A stretch of 64,000 nt of DNA from Ectobius pallidus (taxonomy: Eukaryota; Arthropoda; Insecta; Blattodea; Ectobiidae), in NCBI GenBank assembly GCA_964059195.1, contig CAXKWD010000007.1, positions 23,075,023-23,139,022 on the forward strand, in the 5' to 3' direction. Positions 47,377-57,950 of the stretch are shown one piece after another; within the stretch, counting starts at the first letter, position 1; every line of letters begins with the position of its first letter. The position numbers and the translations under genes are program-made. The notes beneath the pieces are model-generated. The model did no database searches. It worked only from the letters and a program-made list of their open reading frames with translations, and was not told the DNA's origin.

Positions 47377-48449
47377 CATGGCCCGGATTTTGATGACATG
47401 TAATCTTTTAACAAGAACATCATGGACGTTGTCCACTAGTCCGAATATGATGATCATGACTCCTAGATTATAAATATAGTACTTTTTAGGGTAACTTTTG
47501 GTCATTTCCCCATTTTTTATTTTTAAGTCGATTTAGGATTTAACGTCATGATTTGGTCATTTTTTTTGTAATTTTATGGTCTTTTTTTCCACATTTTATA
47601 TTTTAGGTATTTTTAAAAAATATAAAGTTATTATTATTGTTTCTCGCATTATATACAGTTTTTGTGCATTTACTTACATTGAATATTCTCGGAACTATAA
47701 ATAAGCATAAAAAAATAGATCATATTATAATTTTAATTTCGATACTGAAAGACGGGTTTGCTGTTTGCAATGAAGCGTGTGCAAATAGCTAATTACAAGC
47801 CTATAATTGGTTCAAGGACATAGATGTAGAAAAGACACAAATATGATGAATAAGCTAGTATTTGCATACAAGTTTTTGGGTAATTTTACAGTTTTTGGGA
47901 CATTTTTCTATTATTAAAGTAATTTTATAGCTCACTTTTTGAAAGTATTTTTAGGTCATCATTAGGGGGCGGATTTCTATGACATGCCATATTTTTCAAA
48001 TTTGCATAATTTCAGGTTTCCGACTAATTTAAATCCGATTCCAAGCATCCATGTGAAAATGGAACGGCTTTTATTGTGCATATAACTGCATATTTAGGAA
48101 ATTTTCAACTATTGTAACATATTTAGTATGAATAGGCATATTTAGGTCATATTTTAGGCATATTTGTGTGCATATTAAAGGAATTTTGAAGTTTCATATC
48201 ATATTTTGTAAATTTTGCTTTATACTGATACTTTTTGAGAATTTACAGATATTTTGAATAATTAACATTATATTTTAATAAAATGAAATGTAATGAAACT
48301 TAAAAAAATATACAAACGTGTAAGTGGTAAAGTCATACTTTAAATTTTATTGGTCAAATTTTAATGTTTTTTTAGGTCATAAATGCATGCAGGTATCCTA
48401 TTTTTAGGTCATAGAAATCCGCCCCCTAGTCATCATAATCCGGACCCTG
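47377..48449. mobile_element. hAT-type non-autonomous element, outer copy
   Basis: The ends catggcccggattttgatga and gtcatcataatccggaccct (then G) are inverted repeats. The 8-bp duplication ataattac is perfect (47369-47376 and 48450-48457). Removing the insert at 47963-48428 leaves about 600 bp that align along the whole length with the reverse complement of 49240-49802. No transposase is encoded. Confidence 0.85.
47963..48428. mobile_element. hAT-type element nested in the terminal repeat of 47377-48449
   Basis: The inverted ends are tagggggcggatttctatga and its complement ending at 48428. The perfect 8-bp duplication gtcatcat lies at 47955-47962 and 48429-48436. The insertion site is within the right inverted repeat of the outer element, so it must be younger. 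It is 466 bp with no coding frame; the interior is rich in catattta/ggtcat blocks. Confidence 0.85.
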
Positions 48450-48459
48450 ATAATTACTT

Positions 48460-48985
48460 AAAGCTAATTCGGTAACCAAGACTTCTTTGCACACCTTTAA
48501 AAAATCGAATAGTCAATTCGCGGGAAAATATTTCTACAACCATCGTAAAGACTATGGGATCTTGTGAGCTCCATTGTTTGGGAGAGAAGCTATGTTTACA
48601 AACTGTTCTCTTCCTTTGCTAGGTAGTCAAGTGCCTAATTACAGACTAATTATCAAGAGTGGTGGATTCAAGTGCGTAACTGTTTTTATGAAAACAGCAT
48701 GGAGGACAATCTAGTTAAGCAGATTTGTACATGGATGTCGTGTTGCGTGTAGTCAGCAAGCTCAAGTGGCTATTGTCTCTTGCAGTACACTTGAGCGTTC
48801 AGCTGTCTGCACTGCAAAGTTGACGAGCTTCATACTAGAGCCCTGCAACACACTCATTTCTATTCTTTTTAAAATAAATTTCAGAATTTATCTTTTTTAT
48901 CCTTTTTTTTAGCCTATAGGTATTTTTTAATGGATACATATTTATGTGATTCAAGTACTGACTTCTCTTAGTTATTTTTCTAATG
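48460..48985. other. Unassigned sequence
   Basis: No coding, repeat or tRNA-like structure seen. Confidence 0.4.
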
Positions 48986-48986
48986 T

Positions 48987-49068
48987 GGTTAAACTTTTCC
49001 GGGCTTTGTGGCCGTGGTCTATCGGTTAAGATACCGGACGTTTTGCCTGCGTCCGGAAAAGTTTAACC
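48987..49068 (+). repeat. Perfect 16-bp inverted repeat enclosing a tRNA-like box A
   Basis: ggttaaacttttccgg at 48987-49002 pairs exactly with ccggaaaagtttaacc at 49053-49068. The 50-bp loop contains tggtctatcggttaagat, similar to the A box and D arm of tRNAs, but no B box. It may be a SINE fragment or a small fold-back repeat. Confidence 0.5.
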
Positions 49069-49239
49069 AAATGGACACCAGTCGTGAAAGCCTACATCAT
49101 TTTATTTTTCTCATTGTTTGAAACGAGTTGGGCATCAAGATATACAAGTCATTTGATTACAATTTCTTATAACCGAAAATTATTTGCTTACTTTCTCAGA
49201 TTTTCGTCTGCTTCCTAAACAATACTAGCAATGTATTAT

Positions 49240-49802
49240 CAGGGCCTGGATTTTGATGACCTAAAAATGTTTAAAAATTAGCTATAAAATGACTGCAAAA
49301 ATTAAAGAAATTGCTCAAAAACTAAAAAAAATAGCCTAAAATTTGTATGAATATGCTAGTTTATTCATCGGATTTGTGTCTATCCTACATTTATGTTGTT
49401 GACCCAATTATAGACTTGTACTTATTTACATACGTCAGCAAACACAGTCTTTCAGTATGTAAATTAAAATTACAACAATATCTATTTATTTAGAGTTCTT
49501 ATGATATTCAATATAAGTAAATGGACGAAAACTCTATATAAAGCGAGAAACTACACAAAAAAGGAAAATAATGACTTTATAATTTAAAAGTTACATAAAA
49601 ATATGAAATGTGGAAATATAGACCGTAAAATGCCCAAAGAAAGAACAAATAGTGACGTTTGGTTATAAAAAGACCTTAATATAGAAAATGAAAAATGACA
49701 AAAAACCTAAGAATTCTCATTTTTATAATCTAGGAGTCATTATCAGAATATCTGCGTTAGTGGGCAACGTTCATGATGTTCCAGTTAAAAATCTGGGCCT
49801 TG
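49240..49802. mobile_element. hAT-type element, uninterrupted inverted copy
   Basis: The ends cagggcctggattttgatga and aaaatctgggccttg are inverted repeats. The flanking octamers tgtattat and attattat agree at six positions, as expected for an older target duplication. It aligns in reverse with the outer element at 47377 throughout and retains the empty site (ggtcatcaaaatcc, read in reverse) where the nested element sits in the other copy. Confidence 0.75.
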
Positions 49803-49814
49803 ATTATTATTTTA

Positions 49815-50330
49815 TAGCCAGACTCTCAAAATAGCATTTCAGTCTTAAATTTTCTTTCATCAAATCCTGCACTTACATAGGCTAGTTATTCTTTGAAAGA
49901 TTTCCCGTGGTTTCCTCTTTTCCGCTATAGCCTGTGCCTGAAGTTTCACACCCTACTTAATTATTCAATTAGAATATAATTATTGCCGATTTTAGGGATA
50001 TGTGGTTGGAAGAACAGATTTGAAAATCTACGTGCTTTCTGCGTGTTCTGCAAAATCATATTTAAAACAAAGTTGCTGAAAGACAACATATCAGCCTAAG
50101 GAATTAACCGATTCAGCAGATCTAGCATTCCTATGAGAATAATTATCGTGGGAGATTGATAAGGGAGGATTGATAAGGGAGATCTGCTATGCTTCTCTTT
50201 AGCACACTCAAAATGGCATTTTAATTCCTTTATTGCAACCAATGGTCATATTATGATGAATGGAGCACTAGAGGAATTATATATGTCAGGGAAAATAGGA
50301 GCACCCCGAGAAAATCTGCTACGAACCTCA
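49815..50330. other. Unassigned sequence
   Basis: A 16-bp direct repeat (ggattgataagggag-like) occurs at about 50155-50185. Nothing else recognised. Confidence 0.4.
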
Positions 50331-50340
50331 AATTCCACAT

Positions 50341-50415
50341 GGGTCCACCGAGATTCGATCCCGGGTTCCGTGCTGGAAGGCGAGTGTCTAACCACTCAGC
50401 CATAGAGGTGGCTTC
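50341..50415 (-). tRNA. tRNA-like pseudogene or SINE head
   Basis: On the minus strand a box-A-like segment (tggctgagtggttagac), an anticodon-arm-like segment with ccttcca, and a box-B-like segment (gggatcgaatctcgg) occur in tRNA order. The 5' gccacct can pair only partly with the 3' ggtggac. The pattern recalls tRNA-Gly(UCC), but the anticodon stem is broken, so I do not assign a specificity. Confidence 0.45.
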
Positions 50416-50689
50416 AAAATCGCATTTTAACTTTTCTATATTACGAGAGAAATTTCAGATTTAAAAGTACGCTTGTTCCAATGCTATTCAGTAAACTCAT
50501 ATTTTCACCTGCATTGGACGAAAGGAGATTGAAAGCTTAGTATTATATATGTTCATCGCATTAAGATCCTGCTGAAACAACTTTTCATTCTGCATCATCA
50601 TTCTAATGTTGATCTTCAAGGGGGCGAATATGTGAAACAGGCTGAACTGGGAGCTTTGCTAGAAAATTATCCTCGCTGGCTATGCTACA

Positions 50690-50945
50690 CTAGGAATATT
50701 ATAGGAGAAAAATTTCTCTGCCACTGAGATTTGAACCCAGGCCCTTTGGCTATCCGTGCCACTGCTCTACCAACTGACCTAAGTCAGAGTTCACATCACA
50801 GATCCAGATGGAACCTCTCTGCTATGACTGATTGCCCTTAATGGTCTATCCCACTAACAAATCCCAGTATCAGAGAAATGTTTCTCCTATAATATTCTCA
50901 TATAATGTCCAACAGAGACAATAATCTGTGGTTCATGAATGCATA
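50690..50945 (-). mobile_element. tRNA-like repeat (SINE), copy 2, between inverted repeats
   Basis: This is the reverse-orientation partner of 20365-20575. The minus-strand core reads taggtcagttggtagagcag (box A) and gggttcaaatctcag (box B). The unit starts at 50690 with attataggagaaaaatttct and returns at 50870 with the complement agaaatgtttctcctataat, so a 25-bp inverted repeat encloses the core. The tail aatgtccaacagagacaata is shared with copy 1. Confidence 0.6.
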
Positions 50946-50949
50946 TGTA

Positions 50950-51116
50950 TCCAACTATGCTACAATAGTCCTAAAAAGACCGAGTATACCGATTCCTGGA
51001 CATTATGCCTAACATTCCTAAAGGGATCTTTCTTATTTTCAAACTAATAGCATAAAGATCACCAGTCCAGATGATTAGCCGGTCTTATAGGTTTACTTAA
51101 TAATTAATCTGACTTC
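50950..51116. other. Unassigned sequence
   Basis: No feature seen. Confidence 0.4.
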
Positions 51117-51256
51117 CGTCCTCATAGTTGAAAGATCTTATTTTTTAAATTATAGGCTGCTTCCCCAATACGCTGCATTTTTCTCTAAGTCCTCATACTT
51201 GAAAGATCTTATTTTTTTTTAATTATAGGCTGCTTCCCCTATACGCTGCATTTTTA
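51117..51256. repeat. Tandem duplication, about 75-bp unit
   Basis: Two units share gtcctcata(g/c)ttgaaagatc and aattataggctgcttcccc, ending tacgctgcattttt each time. Confidence 0.8.
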
Positions 51257-51259
51257 CAC

Positions 51260-51860
51260 AAACATTTTTTAAATCACACTACTTTTCTGTGGCAGACAGT
51301 AAGAAGTCTGTACCAGGGAATGTAACATTTTGCGATGTAAATGAAAGGGATGGTGACGGATTAATCAGAAGTACGAGTGTCAGAGAAAAAAATCAATATT
51401 CAAGCATTCATCAATCCTGAGGATATGAGTTCGGCAGACAACTTTAACCAAGAAAAATTACTTAAAACCCCCGTTTCACCGTACTTAAATTCATCGCCAC
51501 TGCTGTCTGATTAACTGGTGTAACCAGTACAAATCCATTTACCTTTGAAGAAATAATTGTTTGGGCTCATAATTTCTATCTTAGAGCATTTATCTTGGAA
51601 TATTTTAGGTTTCCTTAAAGTGATTTTAAAAACTTTTTTGGGGGGGTCGAATCTAGTGTAGACCATACACACCTATTAGTGTAACTAAACATACTGTATC
51701 TCCATTTAATTTATATGTGAATTAGTGAATTTCATCACTTTAGCGAAAGACAAATTGTTTCACTTTAACAGGGGAGTCTAAAGAGAAGGAAAACAACGAG
51801 ACTGGGTTTGGGGATCTAAAGCTTAATCGGATTGCATTTCATAATAAGTTTAGTTGAACT
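51260..51860. other. Unassigned sequence
   Basis: No coding or repeat structure supported. Confidence 0.4.
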
Positions 51861-51866
51861 GCTGTA

Positions 51867-52643
51867 CAGTCGGTCAAATAAAAAACGTCGGGACTCGTAT
51901 GTTGTTAAAATTAAAGTTTTGACGCATTAGTTCACAAGTTTCCTATACAAAACACAAAATACAGGTCATTTTCGGAACATATGAGGCCATGCGGCAGGAG
52001 GGAAAATTTGAACAAGGAGGGAAAAAAATGAAGATCGCGGAAAGACCAACACACGATATTCAACTTAATGCATTGTCATAATTCATTTTGCTTTGTGTTT
52101 TCGCCACAATCAAATGCTAACGTGAGAGAAAGTGTAGTTAGGGCTGTAATTGACCTGCATATTTCGGCCTCTGAAGCAACGAGAAGGTTCCATATTTATG
52201 AAAGAGCAGTTCAGTGCAGTAGTGCGAACTTTACTATAATGCGACCGGAAGTTTTCATAGCAAACGTTGATCTGGCCGGACGCGTATTTCGATACTAAGA
52301 TTGGTTGCAGATGCTGAGCGTAAGTAATTGATTTTGCACTAGAAGTACCGGTATTATAAAATAAAATCTTTAAAAATGTTCCTTGAATAAACATATTCCT
52401 CGCGAATCTATTAATTATTAATATTATAAAATATTTCAACCAAGAATATGGCGGATTTGAGGGATATAGCCACAGCCTTCTATACATGTTTGTTTTGGAA
52501 CAAAACTGACTAAATAATCAAGAAAATACATGGATAGACAAGAGGCGTGTGTGAACCTAACCTTAAGTCTTCCTGTACATGCGCAGATGCTCGTTCGTGA
52601 TACTTAATCAAATACCGCCCGACGTTTTTTATTTGACCGACTG
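51867..52643 (+). mobile_element. Tc1/mariner-type element with perfect 26-bp inverted repeats
   Basis: The left end is cagtcggtcaaataaaaaac followed by gtcggg, and the right end is its exact complement. TA flanks both sides (51865-51866, 52644-52645). The start CAGT is usual for Tc1-like transposons. At 777 bp it is too short for an intact transposase of about 340 residues. A short coding remnant survives at 52110-52298. The perfect ends suggest recent activity or selection for mobilisation in trans. Confidence 0.8.
52110..52298 (+). pseudogene. N-terminal helix-turn-helix remnant of a transposase
   Basis: The frame reads ANVRESV, then RAVIDLHISASEATRRFHI, a pattern (xxAVxxGxSxxEAARRFxV) typical of the first helix-turn-helix of Pogo/Tc1-type DNA-binding domains. 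About 30 codons further the frame ends at 52298 with no catalytic DDE motif. In the parent protein this part would bind the terminal repeats. The frame begins at 52068 with a less convincing leader. Whether the short product is made is unknown. Confidence 0.5.
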
Positions 52644-52689
52644 TACATGGCTTGAATAATGTATTTGTGAAGCTGTGTTTGTTTCCTTA

Positions 52690-52810
52690 TCGTTTTCCTT
52701 GCCAGAGCTGGCAGTCTCAAGGCAGTTAGCTCTAGAGGTCTTCCAGAGTTCGGAAATCGATCCCCGGGACATATATCGTCTGAGGTGGGTAGAGTTTCCC
52801 AACTCAGTGA
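52690..52810 (+). mobile_element. Possible tRNA-like SINE fragment
   Basis: ggcagttagctctagagg followed by aatcgatccccgggac resembles degenerate A and B boxes at tRNA spacing. No second copy in the window. Confidence 0.3.
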
Positions 52811-52987
52811 ATCTGTCGGGTTTTAAACCTCCACTAACAAATACAATCTCTCAACCACTCTTTGTTTCTCCACCACCCATTTTTCAAAGAGTCCTTTGTT
52901 CAAAATACATTCTAACATAGGTAGTATATTCACTGAATTTTGTGACAATTACAGTGATACGTGTTTTCTCCCTCTCCCTTTATCTTT

Positions 52988-52989
<2 letters not shown>

Positions 52990-53037
<48 letters not shown>

Positions 53038-53038
53038 G
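52990..53038. repeat. (TC)n microsatellite
   Basis: TC array with one TG interruption. The open frame through it is not credible. Confidence 0.95.
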
Positions 53039-53039
53039 T

Positions 53040-54470
53040 AACACGCAGATACATATTCTCTCTTTTTCTTCCTCTATCGCTCCTCTTATTCTTTACGTAG
53101 CCTATATTTCTTTCTTCAATAGGCACACAAACAAAGAAATATGTTTTAATTCTTATAGCCGTAAATTTACTTTATATGTACGTATAGGAAGCATTGCAAT
53201 GCCATGCCTAATTGTTACAAAAACAGGCCTTTATATTCCTGAGTATCAAGCATTCAATTTTTCAGAAAAACTATGTGATTTCCGACTGTGAATAATAAAG
53301 GACAAAATACATTTTAAATTCGAGTTAGACATTCTTTGAGGATGCGCCAGGAAGCAAGTCAACCACTTTTTCTTAGTTTTGTTTCAGTTTTATATTAAGA
53401 AATGATTGGTTTCTCGATTTTGTAACGGTATTCGTCTAAATTCTATATTCTAACAACTTGTATAGAGTTCCAAGTTTTGTTTCGATATTTTTGATAGTAA
53501 AATTAACTCTGAAGCGTAATATTATTCAAGCGGTCTCGGTCTCAACACCCAAAGACTTAAGTGACCAACTCTGCATGGTATAGTGTGGGGAGGGTAATGT
53601 AAACACTTCCGCTAGCAGTCCCTTTTCCGGGAATGCGAAACGATAAAACCGCAAGATCCACCTTCAAACCCTTAGACGTTTTAGGTGACACATATGCCTT
53701 GATTCCTTTTTTAGTCCCTTTTTTACTTCAAAACTCTTTAATATCCTTTCACGCTGTCTCTTACGCACTATTTTCTTCCCTTCTTCAACAAAAATGCACA
53801 TGACGGTAAACTTGTTTTTCATTTTCCATTTTAATTTATTTAATTGTTGATGTTATTTGTTGTCCTTTGTTTTCATTTCTTTATTTTTGTCTAGCTGTTA
53901 TTCATTTGCTATTTTGCTTTATTTCTTTATTTCTTTTTTACTTTCATTCTGTCTTCTGCCCTCCTTTCCTTCCTTTTTTTCTATCTTCCCTTTCTTAGTT
54001 TCTTTCATACCTTGTAATATTTTCTGTCTCACTTTATCACTATCATTGTATCTTTCTCTCTATTTGTTTGATTGTTTTTCTGTCTCTTTTTTCATACAGA
54101 AATACAGAATACCCAAAAATAACGTTTACCTTTCCTTTGAATCTGTATTTGCATTTGCTTTATTTTTAATTCATGTATATATATATAATGACGCCCGGTC
54201 TTTCCTTTGAATGACTGCTTTACTGTTGCAGCCGTGTATTCGATTGGGAATATTGACAACTCTGAACAGACAATGCCGCTTAAATAACTTAAAATCCACA
54301 AATAAATCAAAGGTAAATATACACACGTTCAAACCTTTAGACATTCTGTTTGCTTAGGGATTGATATTGCATAATCTGAACGATGTAAATTGCGGTTTAT
54401 AGATGTGAGATTTCTAAAAGAGTACGAATTAAATGTTTTCTTTTACTACCAGATAATAGTATATTGCGAT
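53040..54470. other. T-rich sequence, nothing recognised
   Basis: Long T-rich tracts at 53810-54080 create hydrophobic frames without motifs. No terminal repeats found. Confidence 0.45.
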
Positions 54471-54474
54471 ACAA

Positions 54475-54585
54475 GTGCCGTAAGGCACGTTTACGGGTCG
54501 AGGAAACAGATTGAAAACCCGAGTCGCAGCCGAGGGTTTTTAAGTTTTCGAGACCCGTAAATGCCTTTACGGCCCGTGTGTTGCA
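54475..54585. repeat. Imperfect inverted repeat rich in CG
   Basis: taaggcacgtttacgggtcg pairs with cgagacccgtaaatgcctt across a core with cccgagtcgcagccgaggg. The composition is unlike the AT-rich surroundings. This could be a fold-back transposon fragment; its outer limits are unclear. Confidence 0.5.
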
Positions 54586-54589
54586 TGCT

Positions 54590-55420
54590 ATTTTTTGCAC
54601 GACGGTTACTTATATTAAGTTAATTATATTAATTGCGATATTACCTGAAAATATTATGTGTATACATTCTTGAAGAGAGATGTTTATTTCAGAAAGTGAT
54701 TCGCATGTGTTTGTTGTTATGGGAACCGAATATTTGTCCTGGGGGCCTTGTTCATAAAGGCATGTATTATGAAGTGTATCGTAATGAATTACGACGTGGC
54801 GCATGGACCGTAAGTAATTTAACCTCGTCGCAACGCCCTTAGCAACACGATTGTGTGGGAATGTCAACTTACGATCCATGTAAACAACTTTCGTAAGTAA
54901 CACTTACTAGCTAAGGAGTGCAAAATCAAATATCTGTTACATAAAGTGCGAAGTCCAAAGACTCGAGGACCACCAATCACCGGCCGTGCCACCACAAACA
55001 TCAGTATTCGTAACTAAGGTAAACAAGGCGAGCTCAGATGTTTCAATTTCTGTCAATAGAAAGAATAGACGAAATTACTTACTGAAGAGCATGCTTTTAT
55101 TTCCAGAAGTTCTATTCAGATGGTACTTGACATAAAAAGCCTACATCATGTTATAAAATGTATTATTTGTCCACTTGGCAGCATATAAACATTAATTAAT
55201 AAGTTACTTATCATAATGGGCACAACCAACAATAATATTGCATGGCCCACTCTATCCTAAACATAACGTATCAAATAGACAATCTCTGTGTTATTTCTAT
55301 ATAACGATGTCAGTGTTAATAAATATAAATACAAGATTTAAAAAATGTAGCTGTTGAATAATTCAACGCAGCTGCTATTGATATAATATTGTGCATTCTA
55401 ATGAAATATACGGCTACATA
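54590..55420. other. Unassigned sequence
   Basis: Opposed open frames at 54610-54903 and 54633-54842 have no domain signature. No boundaries of an element could be fixed. Confidence 0.4.
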
Positions 55421-55424
55421 TATT

Positions 55425-55765
55425 TCTTTCTTTCTTAATCGTAGTTTTACCTCTCCCTTTTAGGATTTAAGCGACCCAAGCCGCCCGGCCCTTACAGGGC
55501 CGCGACCTGTCGGGGGAGGGATTATCTTTGGATCACATGCATACTTTTTTGACCAGACAAGGACATGGAGGGCCTCCCCGGATGAGTGATCAGCCCAATG
55601 CCTGGGCCACCTCCGAGACAACATGAACACATAGGACGAGACACACCATTCACACACACACTCTCTCAGAACAAGGCGAGGATGGGGACGAAGATGATAA
55701 TGACGGCCAGATGATATCCGGGGACCACAAGGTCCTAAAGTTACCTGACATTTGTCTCACATGTG
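55425..55765 (-). mobile_element. Long SINE, minus-strand copy lacking the tRNA head
   Basis: Reverse complement of the body of the 22350-22812 SINE, from gttacctgacatttgtctca (about 55740) through gatatccggggaccacaagg and tgagtgatcagcccaatgcc to tttacctctcccttttagga and a tttcttt tail at 55427. The tRNA head is missing. Confidence 0.8.
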
Positions 55766-55848
55766 GCTGTTAATATGTAGGCTACTAATTTCAGTCCAAC
55801 AAGAAGATTATATAGAGACATGATGTTCCTATTATAGCTGCTATGAAT

Positions 55849-56305
55849 CAAGGGCGTACGGTGGGGAGGTTAAACCCCCCCCCCAAAAAAAAAAAAATTT
55901 CGTTCGGAATTTCTTATAAATTATTTGCTTGGTGTGATCGGTTGGATCTCAGGAGTCTAATGGATATCAGTTCAATTCCTGCAACATTTTAATGCGTAAA
56001 CACCAAATTTTTTGAATGGATTTGCCTCCAGAAACCAGCACAATGAGTAGCTAAACGACCACTATGATAATTTCTCAAAATTAAGGTTTTATTTATAGAC
56101 TTTATCTAAAACAAGAAATGAACAGAAACCTATAGGGGAAAAAAGGTTTCAAAGATTGTGTTGCATAGTGTACTATTGATCACACCACAAATGTTTAGTT
56201 ACTAAAAATACTGAATTAAGTTCCAATGTGTGCAAGGACATAAGTTAGAGCTGAGACAACATTATATTCAACCCCCTCCAAACAGAATTTCACCGCACGC
56301 CCATG
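55849..56305. mobile_element. Element with 8-bp target duplication, hAT-like
   Basis: The ends CAAGGGCGTACGGTG and CACCGCACGCCCATG are inverted repeats with two mismatches. The octamer ctatgaat flanks both sides (55841-55848 and 56306-56313). C- and A-runs lie just inside the left end. The 457 bp encode nothing. Ends and interior resemble 21367-21764, suggesting one family. Confidence 0.75.
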
Positions 56306-56314
56306 CTATGAATA

Positions 56315-56675
56315 TAACTTCTACACATGTTAGTAGATGTAATTTAAATAAAATACTTTATGGCAACAAAACGCAATTATAGTTCGTGTTAAAGTTTTGT
56401 GTCTGAGCAGATGCACAACATCCCACAATGGAAAAATCATTAAGAAAACAGAATCATACCAACACTATGAATATAGCTAAATTTTAGCTAGCACGAATTT
56501 CTAGTAGGCCTAAGCTAAGCTGATACATAAATAAAATTTATCAAGGTAAATAAAATTTACCTTCGTTTCATAATGTAGGTACTCACTAAGAAAGGATTTT
56601 GAAAAATCTTGATTTTAAATGCCAAAAATTAAATGTTTTTGAGAATACTTAATCCCTTTTTACACAGAATTATCA
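56315..56675. other. AT-rich sequence, nothing recognised
   Basis: No feature seen. Confidence 0.4.
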
Positions 56676-56679
56676 AATC

Positions 56680-57293
56680 CAAATCACAGTTCACTTGACA
56701 TTGTTGGCAGTCTTTACATAAGGCTTTGGAAATAAATAAAACGAGACATGACAAATTAGAGAACTATCAATATAATCCATGTTATAAATAAATATTAAAG
56801 AATGAAACCCCCGAAAATAATGCAGTCACATAACTTTCTCAACCCTGGACATAGAGAAAGCAATACGAGGTATGGTAATGTGTATATTATTATATCGCAG
56901 GTTTTTCGAGAGAGAAGTATGAAAGTGATATTACATTTCTGTTTAATTTCATCCCCAAAACGGTTTTATGGTAACATGAGAGTGAGAACTAAAATATTCC
57001 GCAAAGACAATACAATTTTATACTACCGGAATTTATGTTTTTTTCTTATTTGAACCCCTACCAGGCTTGCTATGTACAAGCGATGGGATGCAAAATTCTA
57101 CATCCTCTATGAGCCATAAAAAGCTATACCAAGCGTTTTCTGAGGGAATAGTTTGAGTGTGATAAATCTTTCTTCCTATTTCAAGTTCTAAATACCTATA
57201 TAATGACCTATAATTTAAAAATCGAAAGTCCTTCATAAGATAATTTCCAATGACAAAATAAAATACCCGAGCGACGCCGGGGTTTTAAGCTAG
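56680..57293 (+). mobile_element. Helitron-like element, 5'-truncated diverged copy
   Basis: It ends with the hairpin cccgagcgacgccgggg and CTAG at 57290-57293, followed by T. From about 56810 it aligns with the 3' half of Helitrons A, B and D (blocks agaaagtatgaaagtgat, catcctctatgagccataaa). Alignment before 56800 is patchy, and no TC start was found. Confidence 0.65.
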
Positions 57294-57294
57294 T

Positions 57295-57485
57295 GATATA
57301 TAAATAGTGAGACGACTTGAGCAATAATGCAGAGGCTTAGTTGTGCGCTTTGCAATATGGAAAGCAGAGTTCGAATTCGATTTCTAGAGAACACAAAACA
57401 TTGCGTCTTGTTGACAAGTTTTCTTCGAAAATATAATTTAAATACAATTTAAAGAACGTTGTCACTTCCTTATTCTAAACGAAAT
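57295..57485. other. Unassigned sequence
   Basis: No feature seen. Confidence 0.4.
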
Positions 57486-57489
57486 TAAA

Positions 57490-57790
57490 CTCTTTGGCGC
57501 TATATCCATGGAGGGACTAGGCCTACCATTCGACCACTGCGTCATTTAGAGTAGGCAGATGGCAGGATTAAAGCATGTGGTGAGCATGCCGACACCCACG
57601 GCCGTTTATGATGATTTCCGTGACCGGAGCCGCAACTTCTCTATCAAGTAGCCCATCAGTTTGTATCACGAGGCTGAGTGCACGCAGTTCCAGACCTCCC
57701 TACTTCAGAAAAATCTGAGGTACCGGAGGTCGAACCCGGGCCTTCTGAACAGTATCCAGTGAAGCTAACCACGAGACTATGTCGGCGGTC
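57490..57790 (-). mobile_element. tRNA-derived SINE
   Basis: On the minus strand the head has box A (tagtctcgtggttagc) and box B (gggttcgacctcc). Then follows a body with gcggctccggtcacggaaat and ggcatgctcaccacatgc, a layout I associate with SINEs widespread in insects. The open frames at 57678-57979 overlap it and are not genes. Confidence 0.6.
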
Positions 57791-57950
57791 CTTTATTATT
57801 CTACCATTATACTATTTAATTTTTCACCAGCCTCTGAAACATGTAACAGGTCTGCCCACTCGGCGCTTTTCATGATCTTTCCTTCAGTAGGGCTTTCAGT
57901 CTCTTTTGCTGGCCACAGAGTGGACGATACAAACTACTCTGGTACAGTAG

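Noticed and set aside
53857..54210. 117-codon hydrophobic frame
   Set aside because: Same cause: T-rich tract, no motif.
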